Below are positions 24,912 through 35,390 of a DNA stretch of 64,000 nucleotides, piece by piece; positions within the stretch are counted from its first letter, which is position 1; each line of letters starts with the position of its first letter. The position numbers were made by a program, and so were the translations under genes. The notes beneath the pieces are model-generated. The model saw only the letters and a list, made by a program, of their open reading frames with translations, did no database searches and was not told the origin of the DNA. Location: positions 42,315,059 through 42,379,058 of the forward strand of contig CM053327.1 of NCBI GenBank assembly GCA_028583605.1, given 5' to 3'. This stretch comes from Dastarcus helophoroides. Lineage: Eukaryota > Arthropoda > Insecta > Coleoptera > Bothrideridae.

Positions 24912-26515
24912 CAGGGTGTTACAAAAGTCCGGGCCGCTACTTCAGGAGCATATTCTACACATTAAAATATGAAAAATGTTGAAATACATTTTTTTCTTTA
25001 AATTGCCTCCTAACGGAGATATGACCATTTAAAGATGGCGCCCCTAAAGTGGTTTTTTTACTACAAAAAGTTAACGGTTAGTAGCAAAGTCATGAAATTG
25101 GGCAAGCAGTTAAAGAATTGGATTAGGCATATTCTCATGTAACATATTTTTTAAATAAGCAGTAGCGTGGTGTGTAGGGGGTTGCCCGCGATTATTTTTT
25201 GCCCTAACTTTTTTGTATTGCAATATTTCGACACAAAAGTGCCATAATAGTAAAAAGCAACATTTTTTATACAAAAAAAGTACTCTTTCTCAAAGTCTCT
25301 AAAAGTAACCGTTTCCGAGAAAAAGACGTTTAAACAAAATTGTTGCATTTATTAGAATTCGTTTTGCAAATTTCTAATTTATCTACTACTGACTGCATTG
25401 ATATAAAAATAGTACAAAATTAAGAAAAAAAAAATCAAAGCAAGTGTTCGAAATTACTGCCCCCTGCAGCAATACATTGCTCGGCTCGTCTTCTAAGGGA
25501 ACTCCTTACTCTTTCGCAAATGCCTGGTGTATTGTGAATCTGGTTGAACCCATTTTCAATTCGTTCACGAAGATCATTGATATTGTCAACTGGTGTGGAG
25601 TAGACGATCTGCTTTAGATGTCCCCATAAGTAGAAATCGAGTGGGTTGAGGTCAGGAGACCTAGCTGGCCATGGTATCGGACCTCCTCGACCTATCCATC
25701 GTTGATGATAGTTGTTATTCAAAAATTCCCTAGCAACTGCACTAAAATGGGCAGGTGCCCCATCGTGCATTATCCACATTCGCTGTCTTGTTATGAGTGG
25801 AACATTTTCAAGTAACACGGGTAACTCTGTTTGCAAAAAATGTCTATATGATGCTCCTTTTAACCTATGAGGTATAAAAAACGTTCCAATTATAGAGTCC
25901 CCTATTATTCCTCCCCAAATGTTAAGTGAAAAATGTTGCTGATGTCTCGACTGAATAACTGCATTGGGATTTTCAACTTGCCACTGATGCATGTTGTGAA
26001 AGTTAAGTATCCCGTTTCTGGTAAAACCCGCTTCGCTCGTAAATAATATGAGCGATGGAAAGTTCTCTCTTATGCAATAGCCAGTTGCAAAATTCTATTC
26101 TTGGAGGATAATCAGCAGCAAGTAACCCTTGCACTCTTTGAAAATGATAGGGGTAAAATTGGTAAAATTTCAAAATTCGCCAGATAGTTACGTGATTTAC
26201 TCCTTCGGCTAAAGCAAGTTGTTTAGTGCTGACGCATGGATCTTCTTCAACTCGTTGAAGCACACGCTCCTCTAAATTAGCAACTTCTGCGTTTGGCCTT
26301 CCAACACGTTCGCCTTTGAAAACAAAATTTCCTGTTTCACATAAACGAGCATGAATTTTCTGGAACAATTTTTCTCCTGGTAGGTGTCTATTAGGAAAAC
26401 GTTCATATCTCCGTTAGGAGGCAATTTAAAGAAAAAAATGTATTTCAACATTTTTCATATTTTAATGTGTAGAATATGCCCCTGAAGTAGCGACCCGGAC
26501 TTTTGTGACACCCTG
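24912..26515 (-). mobile_element. DD41D-type Tc1/mariner element with 113-bp TIRs
   Basis: The terminal inverted repeats begin CAGGGTGT and extend about 113 bp (24912-25024 and 26403-26515) with only a few mismatches. TA dinucleotides flank both ends (24910-24911, 26516-26517). The element is 1604 bp long and carries a damaged transposase on the minus strand. TA duplication, CAGGG ends and the transposase motifs place it in the Tc1/mariner superfamily. Confidence 0.92.
25435..26390 (-). pseudogene. Tc1/mariner transposase, frameshifted and N-truncated
   Basis: The upstream part (about 26390-26060, minus) opens with RFPNRHLPGEK directly at the inner TIR edge. It then gives a helix-turn-helix-like DNA-binding region (VSTKQLALAEGVNHVTIWRI). 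The downstream part (to 25435) contains HDGAPAHF and PARSPDLNPLDFYLWG. The spacing from the Asp of HDG to the Asp of NPLD is 41 residues, indicating the DD41D group. A frameshift near 26045-26070 separates the halves. The segment where the first catalytic Asp is expected reads LFTSEAGFTR, with Ser in place of Asp. The coding sequence seems to have lost its N-terminus by deletion up to the TIR. It is not expected to make active transposase. Confidence 0.88.
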
Positions 26516-26519
26516 TATA

Positions 26520-27110
26520 AATCGTGTTTAGAGAAAAATACAAATTTTATGGAAAAAAAATCAAAATTTCTTGGAAAAAATCGAAATTTGAGAAAAAATT
26601 TGAAATATCTTTACAAAAAGGTTGAAATTGAAATTTTACGAAAATAATCCCAAGACTTGGTTGTTATTTCATTTTAGAAAAATATCGAAATGCGATAGCA
26701 ATTAAAAATTAATTTTTTTCCTAAAGTTTCTTCGTTTTTTCAATATGTTGGAATTTTTATAGAAATTTTAGGGTTTTTTGCTAAACATTTTTATTAAAAT
26801 TAGAAAATAAAATGAACTATGAAATGTCAAAGTCTACTGAAAGAACTTGACATTTTTAAAGCAAATCAGAGGTACATAAAAAAATCTGGAGAAGCTGAAA
26901 TTCCAGAAGAAATTTTAAGGACAAAATTTCCAGAAAAAATAGGAATTTATAAAAAAATTCTTTTTATAAAATTTTTAGAAAAAATGGAAACTCCGCAGAT
27001 AAAATTAAAATTTTCTTAAATAAATCGAAATATCCAGAAGACTCTCAAAATTTTTATACAAAAAGTTGAAATTGAGATTTCAGGTAAAAACTCGAATATT
27101 CGCCATTAAT
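26520..27110. repeat. A-rich GAAATTT-type low-complexity DNA
   Basis: Same style as 18790-24500, on the other side of the mariner insertion, suggesting the mariner landed in that repeat. The open frame at 26819-27019 is lysine-rich low-complexity and not a gene. Confidence 0.6.
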
Positions 27111-28544
27111 TTTTTTAGACAAATATTAAAATGCAAGAAGAGTTGGATTTAGATGGTATTTTGAAATTTTAATTATTTTAGCAAAATGTTTACAAAAATT
27201 AGAAAAAAATTCACAGATTTCGCAATCCTTGCAACCAACGGAGACATTGGAAATGATAACACCAAATAGAAACATAATTAACACTTTATTTAACATACAA
27301 GGTTATACAGGGTATTTACAAATTTCAAAGACAACGTTGGAAGTTGATTCGGAATGATAAATAAATACGAATTACGAAAAAAAATTAATAAAAAATGTTT
27401 ACTTTTCCAATTGCAGACTTTCAAAGTTGTTATAAAAAATAATTTAATTAATCATTTCATAACCTCTTTACCGATCGTGTTGAAATATGAAACCTTTATT
27501 TATTTAGATTATTAAGGCTAGAATCTTAGTGACGAAGACCCTTGTTTTATCCGACATCCCTTGTAATTCACCACGACAATTATCTATGTATCTTCGAAGT
27601 AGTAAATAATAATAATTATATAAAATATGTATTGATTTACAACAATACGTATTACGTTAATTCTGTAATAAACCTTGTGTTATTTATTATTATTATTTTG
27701 TTGTTGCTTAATTCGTGAAGTTTAATATTGTATAATCTTAAGTATAGATTTTATCTCATCATTTTTATATGTAATTATTCAAATTACAAGATGCTCTTTT
27801 TCAAAAAGTTTCGGACTATAAGGGAGAAGTACTCTATAGTTCGCCAAAATTGATTTTCCGATAACACCTTCCAAACATTTTTAGACGGGTCTACTGCATT
27901 CCGAATATTGGGCTAGAAATCTGAACTGCCGATGTCGATCACTATTCGGGTATTTAAATTGATTGTTGTTAAATATTCGAAGGAACAGTACACTATGAGG
28001 CGCCGTTCACAACATAATTATTTTTCATGAATATTTAATAAATCAAACAATATATGTAAAATTTTAAATTAAATATAGTTTCGTTCTTGAAATATACTTC
28101 ATTTCTGTAAAAATGAATATTTATATTCTCCTGATAGAAATTTTACATAAATCTATTTAAATATTTTATATGAAAGTTTTATGTGGTTTTAAAAATATTT
28201 ATATAAACTGCGATACATGAAACAACCGTGAGAGGCGATAGTAGCCGCACGAATCGGGCATGGAGTATGGTATTATTTATATATCAATTTTATTTTTCGT
28301 TGTCGCCACCTGAATCTTGATTATATTTACATATTTATCAATAGCACTAAAATCTGACATAAAAAGTGACAGCATGCTGCTAATAATAATAATAATAATA
28401 ATAACAAAATAATAATAATTAAATAAATAATAAAATAAAAAAAGTTTCAAACCTTAATTTAAGTTCCAGCGCTTCTAGCACCCGCTACGGTGGTTTGATA
28501 TATCACACTTTATATACTATAATGCACAGACCAATAGGTTTGAA

Positions 28545-28638
28545 CATTTATTAGATTCGAAGTTTGGAAACCAAATACCGGTTTCGATCTTGTTAGATCT
28601 CGTCAGTTTGGTATATCCAACTCGAATGCTAATAAATG
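28545..28638 (-). ncRNA. Hammerhead ribozyme (minus-strand copy)
   Basis: Complement of the domain described at 28982-29075. CTGACGA lies at 28606-28600 and the GAAA box at 28585-28582, with intact stem II and stem I. It faces the plus copies, so the left part of the element is a foldback. Confidence 0.85.
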
Positions 28639-28981
28639 TTCCGAGATCTAACAAGATCGAAACCGGTATTTGGTTTCCAAACTTCGAATCTAATAAATGT
28701 TCAAACCTATTGGTCTGTGCATTATAGAATCCTTGTCTTCTGGGAACTCTCCTAGAGAGCAACCGCTTCGCTAGGTGGCAGTGTTTCAACTGTTGGTAGT
28801 TCAGCTACCTATGATTCACATACACGCCTGGAGGGCTGCATGAATTTGTAGTCTGGGTTGCATTCTTCTTGCATACGACATTGTTGGCGATGGCCATAGT
28901 TTCTCTATGGACCAATAGGTGGTAGTACTAAAAAGTCACCCGCTCGACGCCTGTGAAAGTTTTAGTACTTACTTGTCGGAA

Positions 28982-29075
28982 CATTTATTAGCATTCGAGT
29001 TGGATATACCAAACTGACGAGATCTAACAAGATCGAAACCGGTATTTGGTTTCCAAACTTCGAATCTAATAAATG
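28982..29075 (+). ncRNA. Type-I hammerhead ribozyme, unit 1
   Basis: All conserved parts are present. Box 1 is CTGACGA (29014-29020). Stem II is GATCT/AGATC with loop AACA. Box 2 is GAAA (29035-29038). Stem III is the self-complementary ACCGGT. The cleavage triplet is GTA, predicted cut 29044/29045. Stem I is ACCAAA with TTTGGT, then GGA with TCC, and extends through 'cattTattag...cattcgag' paired with 'cttcgaat...ctaataaatg', giving over 20 further pairs. The very short palindromic stem III is typical of metazoan retrozyme and Penelope hammerheads, which are thought to cleave best as dimers. Activity itself is inferred. Confidence 0.92.
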
Positions 29076-29357
29076 TTCAAACCTATTGGTCTGTGCATTA
29101 TAGAATCCTTGTCTTCTGGGAACTCTCCTAGAGAGCAACCGCTTCGCTAGGTGGCAGTGTTTCAACTGTTGGTAGTTCAGCTACCTATGATTCACATACA
29201 CGCCTGGAGGGCTGCATGAATTTGTAGTCTGGGTTGCATTCTTCTTGCATACGACATTGTTGGCGATGGCCATAGTTTCTCTATGGACCAATAGGTGGTA
29301 GTACTAAAAAGTCACCCGCTCGACGCCTGTGAAAGTTTTAGTACTTACTTGTCGGAA

Positions 29358-29451
29358 CATTTATTAGCATTCGAGTTGGATATACCAAACTGACGAGATC
29401 TAACAAGATCGAAACCGGTATTTGGTTTCCAAACTTCGAATCTAATAAATG
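29358..29451 (+). ncRNA. Type-I hammerhead ribozyme, unit 2
   Basis: Same domain exactly 376 bp downstream: CTGACGA at 29390-29396, GAAA at 29411-29414, predicted cut 29420/29421. Cleavage at both sites of a read-through transcript would release a 376-nt RNA spanning 29045-29420. Confidence 0.92.
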
Positions 29452-29850
29452 TTCAAACCTATTGGTCTGTGCATTATAGAATCCTTGTCTTCTGGGAACT
29501 CTCCTAGAGAGCAACCGCTTCGCTAGGTGGCAGTGTTTCAACTGTTGGTAGTTCAGCTACCTTATGATTCACATACACGCCTGGAGGGCTGCATGAATTT
29601 GTAGTCTGGGTTGCATTCTTCTTGCACACTTTATATAAATATTTTTGAAATCACATAAAATCTTTATGAGATATTTAAGAATATTTATATAAAATTTTTA
29701 ACAGAAGATTAAAATATCCATATTCATTAAAATTAAATATACAGCAAGAAATAAATAATATATAATTTCAAATTTAATATAAATTGTTTGATTTATTAAA
29801 TATTCATAAAAAATTATTATGTCCTGAACGGCACCTCATACTACACACTT

Positions 29851-31687
29851 GTTTCAGTTAATAAATCTATTTAGATTATTTCGCATTGAAATCAGGATCA
29901 TCGAAAAAAACATTAGAGGGCAGTTGAATGGCAAATTTATCAATCTTAAAAATTGAGGTTGGTTCTGTGATTTTGTTTATCTTACTCCAGATCACACGTG
30001 AATTCGTTTAGATGTGATTTGATTCATATGGTACATTACTTCAAACTCTTTTAAAGAAAATTACAATTTTTTAACTAATGCTGAAGTAATGATGTTAGCT
30101 CGACACCCTGGATTTAACAACGCTGGACATTGTTTAAAGTTACTGCACCTATTTCTAATTAAAACTAGAGCTGTACTGGTTGTACTGATTGCCATTTTCG
30201 CTTTGCATGATCGTTTAATTTTTCCGCTACTATGGAAATAATAAATAAAATTAATTCCCTTTTTTTGCCGAAAGCTCTAAAACCTTTAATACAGTTAATT
30301 AGTTGTCTTAGACCGGGTTGTGTGGTTTTTGTGAATTAAAAAATGTTTAGGACAGTTGGACCTGTTCTTTTATTTTAAAGCGATCTTGCATAATTAATTA
30401 ATAATAATAATTAGCTGATACTGACAATGATTCAATAACGTCACTTGAATCTCCCTCCACAGAATCGCAAAGATAATGAAATTTCTTAATATCAAAAATA
30501 CGCTTGTCGTAATGAACTGAACACTTAGATGAATCTAAAAACGAAAATGGGAAGCGATAAGGGCTTTAATTTAGCAACATATATGGTATTTAATTATATT
30601 CGCGCCGTTTAATAATAATACATTTCAATTTATGTCAGTTACAGTTTTATCGGATGTTCAAATGTAACAAGTGTGCTCTAATTTTTTTTTAGAAGAGAAC
30701 GTAGCGAACCCGGCACTCGATTACTTATTGATTATTTTGGTTGATCCCTCAAGGGTAATTTTGACGTCTTATTTATCCAGCGAGGTTAAAATTTTCTAAT
30801 CTAAAGAAAATCCTCCAGAAATCTATTTTCTTTCACGTTTTTACGATGATTTGAATTACTAAGATACACAAATTTATAAAACAGTCTAGAGCAGTAACAA
30901 TTTCCATTCTACATCCAAAAAATGAGAATTTTCCATCAGAAAGTTTGTTATGATAGCAATTCAAATGTATTAAAACCTTGCAGTTGTCAATCACTGATAA
31001 TTTCTTTGGGATTTACGTTCATAAAAAATTTTCATTGTCAACTTATTGACTTTTTCATTTGAACGAAACTCAAAATGTCGAAAATTTGTCAAAAATAGAT
31101 TTGAAGTACTCTCTCCAAATTTTTACTCTTCTTTACAAAATTATGCGTTTATGCTTTCAAAATAATTATAAACACAAATTTTGGACTTTTCCGAAATTTA
31201 ATAAATTTTTTCCACAATTTCGACTTTTTTAAATTTTTACATCAAACTTGCAATTTTTGTGTTTTTTCTTAAAACTTCAGATTTCAAACGGATTCAAAAT
31301 TTGAACATCAGTCTTGCGAGTCTAACACAAGTTGTTGCATTAAAAAAATAAATATAGCGTATTTTCTTGAAATTATGACTTTTCTACAAAATTCCTCAAC
31401 CTTTCAAAATGTCATTTATTTTAATTGAACTGTCAATAAATATTTATGTTTTGTTTAAAATTTTTATGTTAAATAATAAATTCTAAATATTTCTAAAGAT
31501 TTTGACTTATTTTCGAAATTTTGACCTCAGCCTAAAAAATTCTTTAAATTACAAATATATAAAATCGAAAACTCAAGATTTTTTATCGAAATTTTGAAAC
31601 GTCAACTTTTTTTTCGAAATTTAAAACCCCCTTTTTTATTAAATCATGAGTGGTGGGTTGCCTCAAATTTTAAAATCCCAAAATTTA
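29851..31687. other. Non-repetitive AT-rich intron DNA
   Basis: No gene or transposon is recognised in 29851-31000. From about 31060 the sequence becomes T-rich with short GAAATTTT/TTTCGA-like units, into which the gypsy element at 31692 is inserted. Confidence 0.4.
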
Positions 31688-31691
31688 AACT

Positions 31692-31901
31692 TGTAACGCG
31701 TAAAATACCAAGAAGCCGACCCTGTCACTTGGCCCGGCAGAGATCGGATGTTTCCGAAGAGTGTTCGGCATATAATCGAGATACCCGCGCTCGTTGTGGT
31801 AACCTAACCTAACTTAACATAATAAACTCCCGCATAGCACAGTTTTCTCTGTTATTTCTGAAAACCCCGAAAAATCTTCACTAACCACCCAGTTAGTTAT
31901 A
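31692..31901 (+). repeat. 5' LTR of the Ty3/gypsy element
   Basis: Begins TGTAACGCG and ends GTTAGTTATA. It is 210 bp and one base different from the 3' LTR. It contains the motif 'aacctaacctaactt', by chance similar to the telomere-type repeat in intron 11. Confidence 0.93.
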
Positions 31902-32219
31902 GTGGCGTCCAACTTGTGGCCAGAGAGACGGAGAAAATAGTGTGTTTATCGAGTTTTAGTGTTTCGTTATACATACGTTCAGTGCATTTTTCATTCACGG
32001 ACAATTTTGGGATTATATGTGCATGACACCCCGACGTCTGTAAAAAAAAAGTGTGTACGAACTCGGTGACTATTAAACAACTTGTTACGTCTACAGACAT
32101 TTTCGTCAGTTACGTGCAAGTTCATCGCTCTATCACCAATCATCAGTTGTTAAGGCTCCGGTATACAGGGTGTAGTAGCCTTAATAGGTTAAAATAGGTG
32201 AATGTAAGTAAGGATACCG

Positions 32220-35200
32220 TTGTGTATGGAACAAACTGACACGAAGGAGAAAGGTAAGCGAGTTTACTTTCTTCGTAGTCATAAAACCGGCAGCATGTCT
32301 CAAGAAGAAAATTGTGCACCACAAAGTCCGACAATGCCAGGAAATATCATGTTTACAAACGAACAATTTGAGACATTCCTATCGAGGTTAACTATAAACA
32401 ATCAACCTAGTAGGGTAATACCAAGTTTAGCACAATCGCAGACTGGTAACTTTTCGAACTGTTCTTCGCGCTTTACCGGAACAAAAGACTCAGATGTAAA
32501 TGCTTTTATAGACGCGATTATTATTTACAAGGACTGCGCGTTAGTATCTAACGAAAACGCCCTCAAAGGACTTCCAATGTTACTTGATGGATTTGCAGCT
32601 ACGTGGTACCAAGGGGTAAAAGCTTCTGTTAATTCATGGGATGAGGCCATAGATCTATTAAAAACTGTTTTCGGACCACAGAAACCACCTTATCGTGTGT
32701 ATCGCGAACTCTTCGCCAATGAACAAGACTTTAATACACCGAGTGATATCTTCATTTGTAAAGCTCGTTCCATTCTTGCGCAAATACCACCAGGCGTACT
32801 AAGTGAAGAGACTCAAATTGACATGGTATATGGACTACTAAACCGCCGTATTCGCGAAAAAGTGTCACGTGAGAGTATATCTACCTTTACTGAACTTTTG
32901 AAAAGTTGTAGGTCAGTTGAAGAAACTTATGTACCGGATACTCGCGCTCCAGTGGAACAAAAAGAAATTAAGCGTCCGCGTTGCCAGTATTGCAAGTACG
33001 TAGGTCATACGAAAGATGAGTGTCGAAAACTTCTATCTAAATCCGAATCTAAATCAAATGAGATGAAAAAGTTAAATACCTCTCAAACACAGAATGCGAC
33101 TAAGTCCCAGGTAGCGCAAACAAATACTCATCCATCAACATCTCAAACCACTGCTGACAATGACAAAGTAACTACTCCTATCCGGTGTTATGGTTGTGGA
33201 AAACCTGGTTACATCCGATCCAAATGTCCTTCGTGCAATGGTATAGAAGCCTCAGCCACGGAATTTATGTGTATGGAAACCCTCATTGCGCCGCGTTCGC
33301 GACCTATTTTGCAAGTAGGAATTTTAGGACACCAAGGAACAGGACTTGTTGATACCGCTGCTAAACAGAGTGTTGCTGGACATTTGTTATACGAAATTTT
33401 AAAGAAAGAAAATCAAAGTTTTAAGGAAAGCTCGATTTTTGTAAAATTAGCTGATGGAAATGGAAAAACAGAAAACATTTTAGTTACTGAACAAAATGTG
33501 TTTTTGCAAGGTCGATGTATCAAAACAAAATTTATTATTTTTCCAGAAGCAAAAGATAACCGTACCCTTTTCGGCATTGATTTCTTACAAGATGCAAAAA
33601 TAACTATTGACTTAGTTCAAAATTCCTGGAATTTTGGTGACGACCCAGATGTAAAATTTTTCCTTAACTATGAAGCGCCACCACCGAAGTTATCCCATAA
33701 TGCAGAGCCTATCGAATTATCATGCTTAGAGGATTTGCGTCCTGAGGAAGGAACCAATTTAGACCAAAAAGAAAAGCAGATTTTAAGTAATTTGCTTCAC
33801 GAAAATGAGGATATCTTTCAAGAGGGGGGAGAGCCAACTCCATATGCAACTCATTTCATTATCACAGGTGACCATCCGCCTATTGCCTTACCTCCTTATC
33901 GAATGACTCCAACACGTAAACAACAACTAAGAAAAGAGCTGGATAAACTACTAGAGAATGGTATCATTGAAGAATGTGAAAGTCCTTGGGCTGCACCGGT
34001 TGTCTTGGTTCCAAAGGATGAAGGTGATGTTCGCTTATGTATCGACTACCAGAGACTGAATGCTGTTATTGTAAGTGATTCTTACCCGCTTCCTCGAATG
34101 GATGACCTTCTGCATGCTGCAAAACGCACTTCCTACATGAGTACCATCGATCTACGTAGTGCTTATCATCAAATCAGTGTTAACGAGGCTGATCGTGATA
34201 AAACCGGTTTTGTGACTCCATTCGGAACTTACCGATATTTGAGAATGCCATTTGGACTTAAAAACGCGCCTAGAACTTTCCAGAGGTTAATCGATCATTT
34301 CCGACGCGGTTGTGGTGACGTATTTGTATTAGCATATCTAGATGACTTGATTGTTCTTTCGCGTTCCTTTGAAGATCACATACCAGACTTACAGGTAGTA
34401 TTTGACAGACTCCGACAGTTCAAGTTACGCGCTAGAAGAGAAAAGTGCCATTTTGCATGTTCTCGAGTAAAATATGTGGGACATTTAATCACCATAGAAG
34501 GAATTTCGGTAGATCCTGATAAAATCTCGGCCATAGCAAATAGACGTGCTCCACGCAACGTATCTGAACTTTTATCATTTCTGCAAACGTGCAGCTGGTA
34601 TCGTCGCTTTATCAAAGACTTTGCGGAAATTTCGCGTCCTCTAAGTGATTTGACCAAAAAGAATATTCCATGGCAATGGAATGAAAAACAACAAGAAGCA
34701 TTTGATCAGTTAAAGAATGCCCTAATTACCGCCCCGGTACTTCAACAAAGTGACGAAACAAAACCATACATCATCCGCACTGATGCAAGCAGTTATGCAT
34801 TAGGAGCTGTACTTTTACAGGGTGAGGGTGCAGATGAGCATCCTGTGGAATATGCCAGCAGACTTCTTACCTCAGCGGAGAGAAACTATAGTACTTCTGA
34901 ACGTGAGGCTTTAGCTGTGATATGGGCTTTAGATAAATTTAGAGGATATATCGAAGCTACTCCCGTGACTATACAGAGTGATCACCAACCTTTACGATGG
35001 CTCTTGAATTTAAAAGCTCCTACTGGACGACTTGCACGATGGGCTTTACAAGTCCAAGGATACGACCTGAAGATAGATTATTTGCCTGGAAAGCGAAACG
35101 TGGTCGCTGACACCTTGTCACGTCCACCTTGTGATCACGAAATCACCTACGACTGTGACATCTGTTATGTAGCAATTGAACTCCCAAGACGTTCAGCCGC

Positions 35201-35390
35201 TGAAATTCGAGAGGAACAACTTAAAGATCCCGACATTGAGAAAATCATTAAGAGTTTTGAAGGACATAACGACGAAGACTTCGCTAGATGGACTGATCGT
35301 GGATACATCATGTCAAGTGGAGTACTCTACCGATATTCATCTGAAGATGACGTAGAAGAGGCGCAACTGGTAGTACCCATCCATGAATGA
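32220..35390 (+). CDS. Gag-Pol of the Ty3/gypsy element (Gag, PR, RT, RNase H), interrupted by a stop
   Basis: 1056 codons from ATG 32220 to an in-frame TGA at 35388. Gag has a nucleocapsid with a normal CCHC knuckle (CQYCKYVGHTKDEC, about residue 255). A second knuckle (CYGCGKPGYIRSKC) has Tyr where His is usual. The aspartic protease site reads LVDTAAKQSV (about residue 378), so the usual DTG is DTA. Reverse transcriptase has the FGLKNAP region and the YLDD catalytic motif (about residue 706). RNase H starts near IRTDASS (about residue 855). After the TGA the same frame continues into integrase, so the stop is most simply a nonsense mutation within pol rather than a natural gene end. CGA to TGA is one possible origin; this is inference. 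Confidence 0.92.
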   Translation: MCMEQTDTKEKGKRVYFLRSHKTGSMSQEENCAPQSPTMPGNIMFTNEQFETFLSRLTINNQPSRVIPSLAQSQTGNFSNCSSRFTGTKDSDVNAFIDAIIIYKDCALVSNENALKGLPMLLDGFAATWYQGVKASVNSWDEAIDLLKTVFGPQKPPYRVYRELFANEQDFNTPSDIFICKARSILAQIPPGVLSEETQIDMVYGLLNRRIREKVSRESISTFTELLKSCRSVEETYVPDTRAPVEQKEIKRPRCQYCKYVGHTKDECRKLLSKSESKSNEMKKLNTSQTQNATKSQVAQTNTHPSTSQTTADNDKVTTPIRCYGCGKPGYIRSKCPSCNGIEASATEFMCMETLIAPRSRPILQVGILGHQGTGLVDTAAKQSVAGHLLYEILKKENQSFKESSIFVKLADGNGKTENILVTEQNVFLQGRCIKTKFIIFPEAKDNRTLFGIDFLQDAKITIDLVQNSWNFGDDPDVKFFLNYEAPPPKLSHNAEPIELSCLEDLRPEEGTNLDQKEKQILSNLLHENEDIFQEGGEPTPYATHFIITGDHPPIALPPYRMTPTRKQQLRKELDKLLENGIIEECESPWAAPVVLVPKDEGDVRLCIDYQRLNAVIVSDSYPLPRMDDLLHAAKRTSYMSTIDLRSAYHQISVNEADRDKTGFVTPFGTYRYLRMPFGLKNAPRTFQRLIDHFRRGCGDVFVLAYLDDLIVLSRSFEDHIPDLQVVFDRLRQFKLRARREKCHFACSRVKYVGHLITIEGISVDPDKISAIANRRAPRNVSELLSFLQTCSWYRRFIKDFAEISRPLSDLTKKNIPWQWNEKQQEAFDQLKNALITAPVLQQSDETKPYIIRTDASSYALGAVLLQGEGADEHPVEYASRLLTSAERNYSTSEREALAVIWALDKFRGYIEATPVTIQSDHQPLRWLLNLKAPTGRLARWALQVQGYDLKIDYLPGKRNVVADTLSRPPCDHEITYDCDICYVAIELPRRSAAEIREEQLKDPDIEKIIKSFEGHNDEDFARWTDRGYIMSSGVLYRYSSEDDVEEAQLVVPIHE

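Larger units (their letters stand above)
28517..29624 (+). mobile_element. Hammerhead-ribozyme retroelement, tandem 376-bp units
   Basis: The insertion is flanked by a perfect 13-bp duplication, cacactttatata (28504-28516 and 29625-29637). It begins with an inverted (minus) copy of the ribozyme region, then a truncated plus copy, then two complete plus-strand units 376 bp apart (for example, identical text at 28962 and 29338). Unit landmarks are 'gcatacgacattgttggcga', 'ggaccaataggtggtagtac', the hammerhead, 'ctattggtctgtgcatta' and 'ctggagggctgcatgaattt'. There is no protein-coding capacity. Size, tandem arrangement and ribozyme match animal retrozymes or Penelope-like terminal repeats. Confidence 0.88.
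27994..29840. mobile_element. Long-TIR element (about 215-bp arms) hosting the hammerhead array
   Basis: The left arm from 27994 ('tatgaggcgccgttca', then 'tgaatatttaataaatcaaa') is matched in inverse orientation by the right arm ending at 29840 ('tttgatttattaaatattca' ... 'tgaacggcacctcata'). Similarity continues inward to about 28210 and 29632. The interior has a TAA microsatellite (28378-28440) and the hammerhead element insert (28517-29624). No transposase is visible; probably a non-autonomous DNA element. Family and target duplication were not determined. Confidence 0.7.

Noticed and set aside
28378..28440. Possible CRISPR-like or functional tandem repeat
   Set aside because: It is a simple TAA microsatellite in a eukaryotic locus; no spacer structure exists anywhere in the window.
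28517..29541. Repeated minus-strand frames in the hammerhead array
   Set aside because: They run antisense to the ribozyme units, repeat at 376 bp and have no known domain.
31790..31815. Telomere-type repeat in the gypsy LTR as an insertion-site relic
   Set aside because: Only two to three CCTAA-like units, present in both LTRs, so it belongs to the element.
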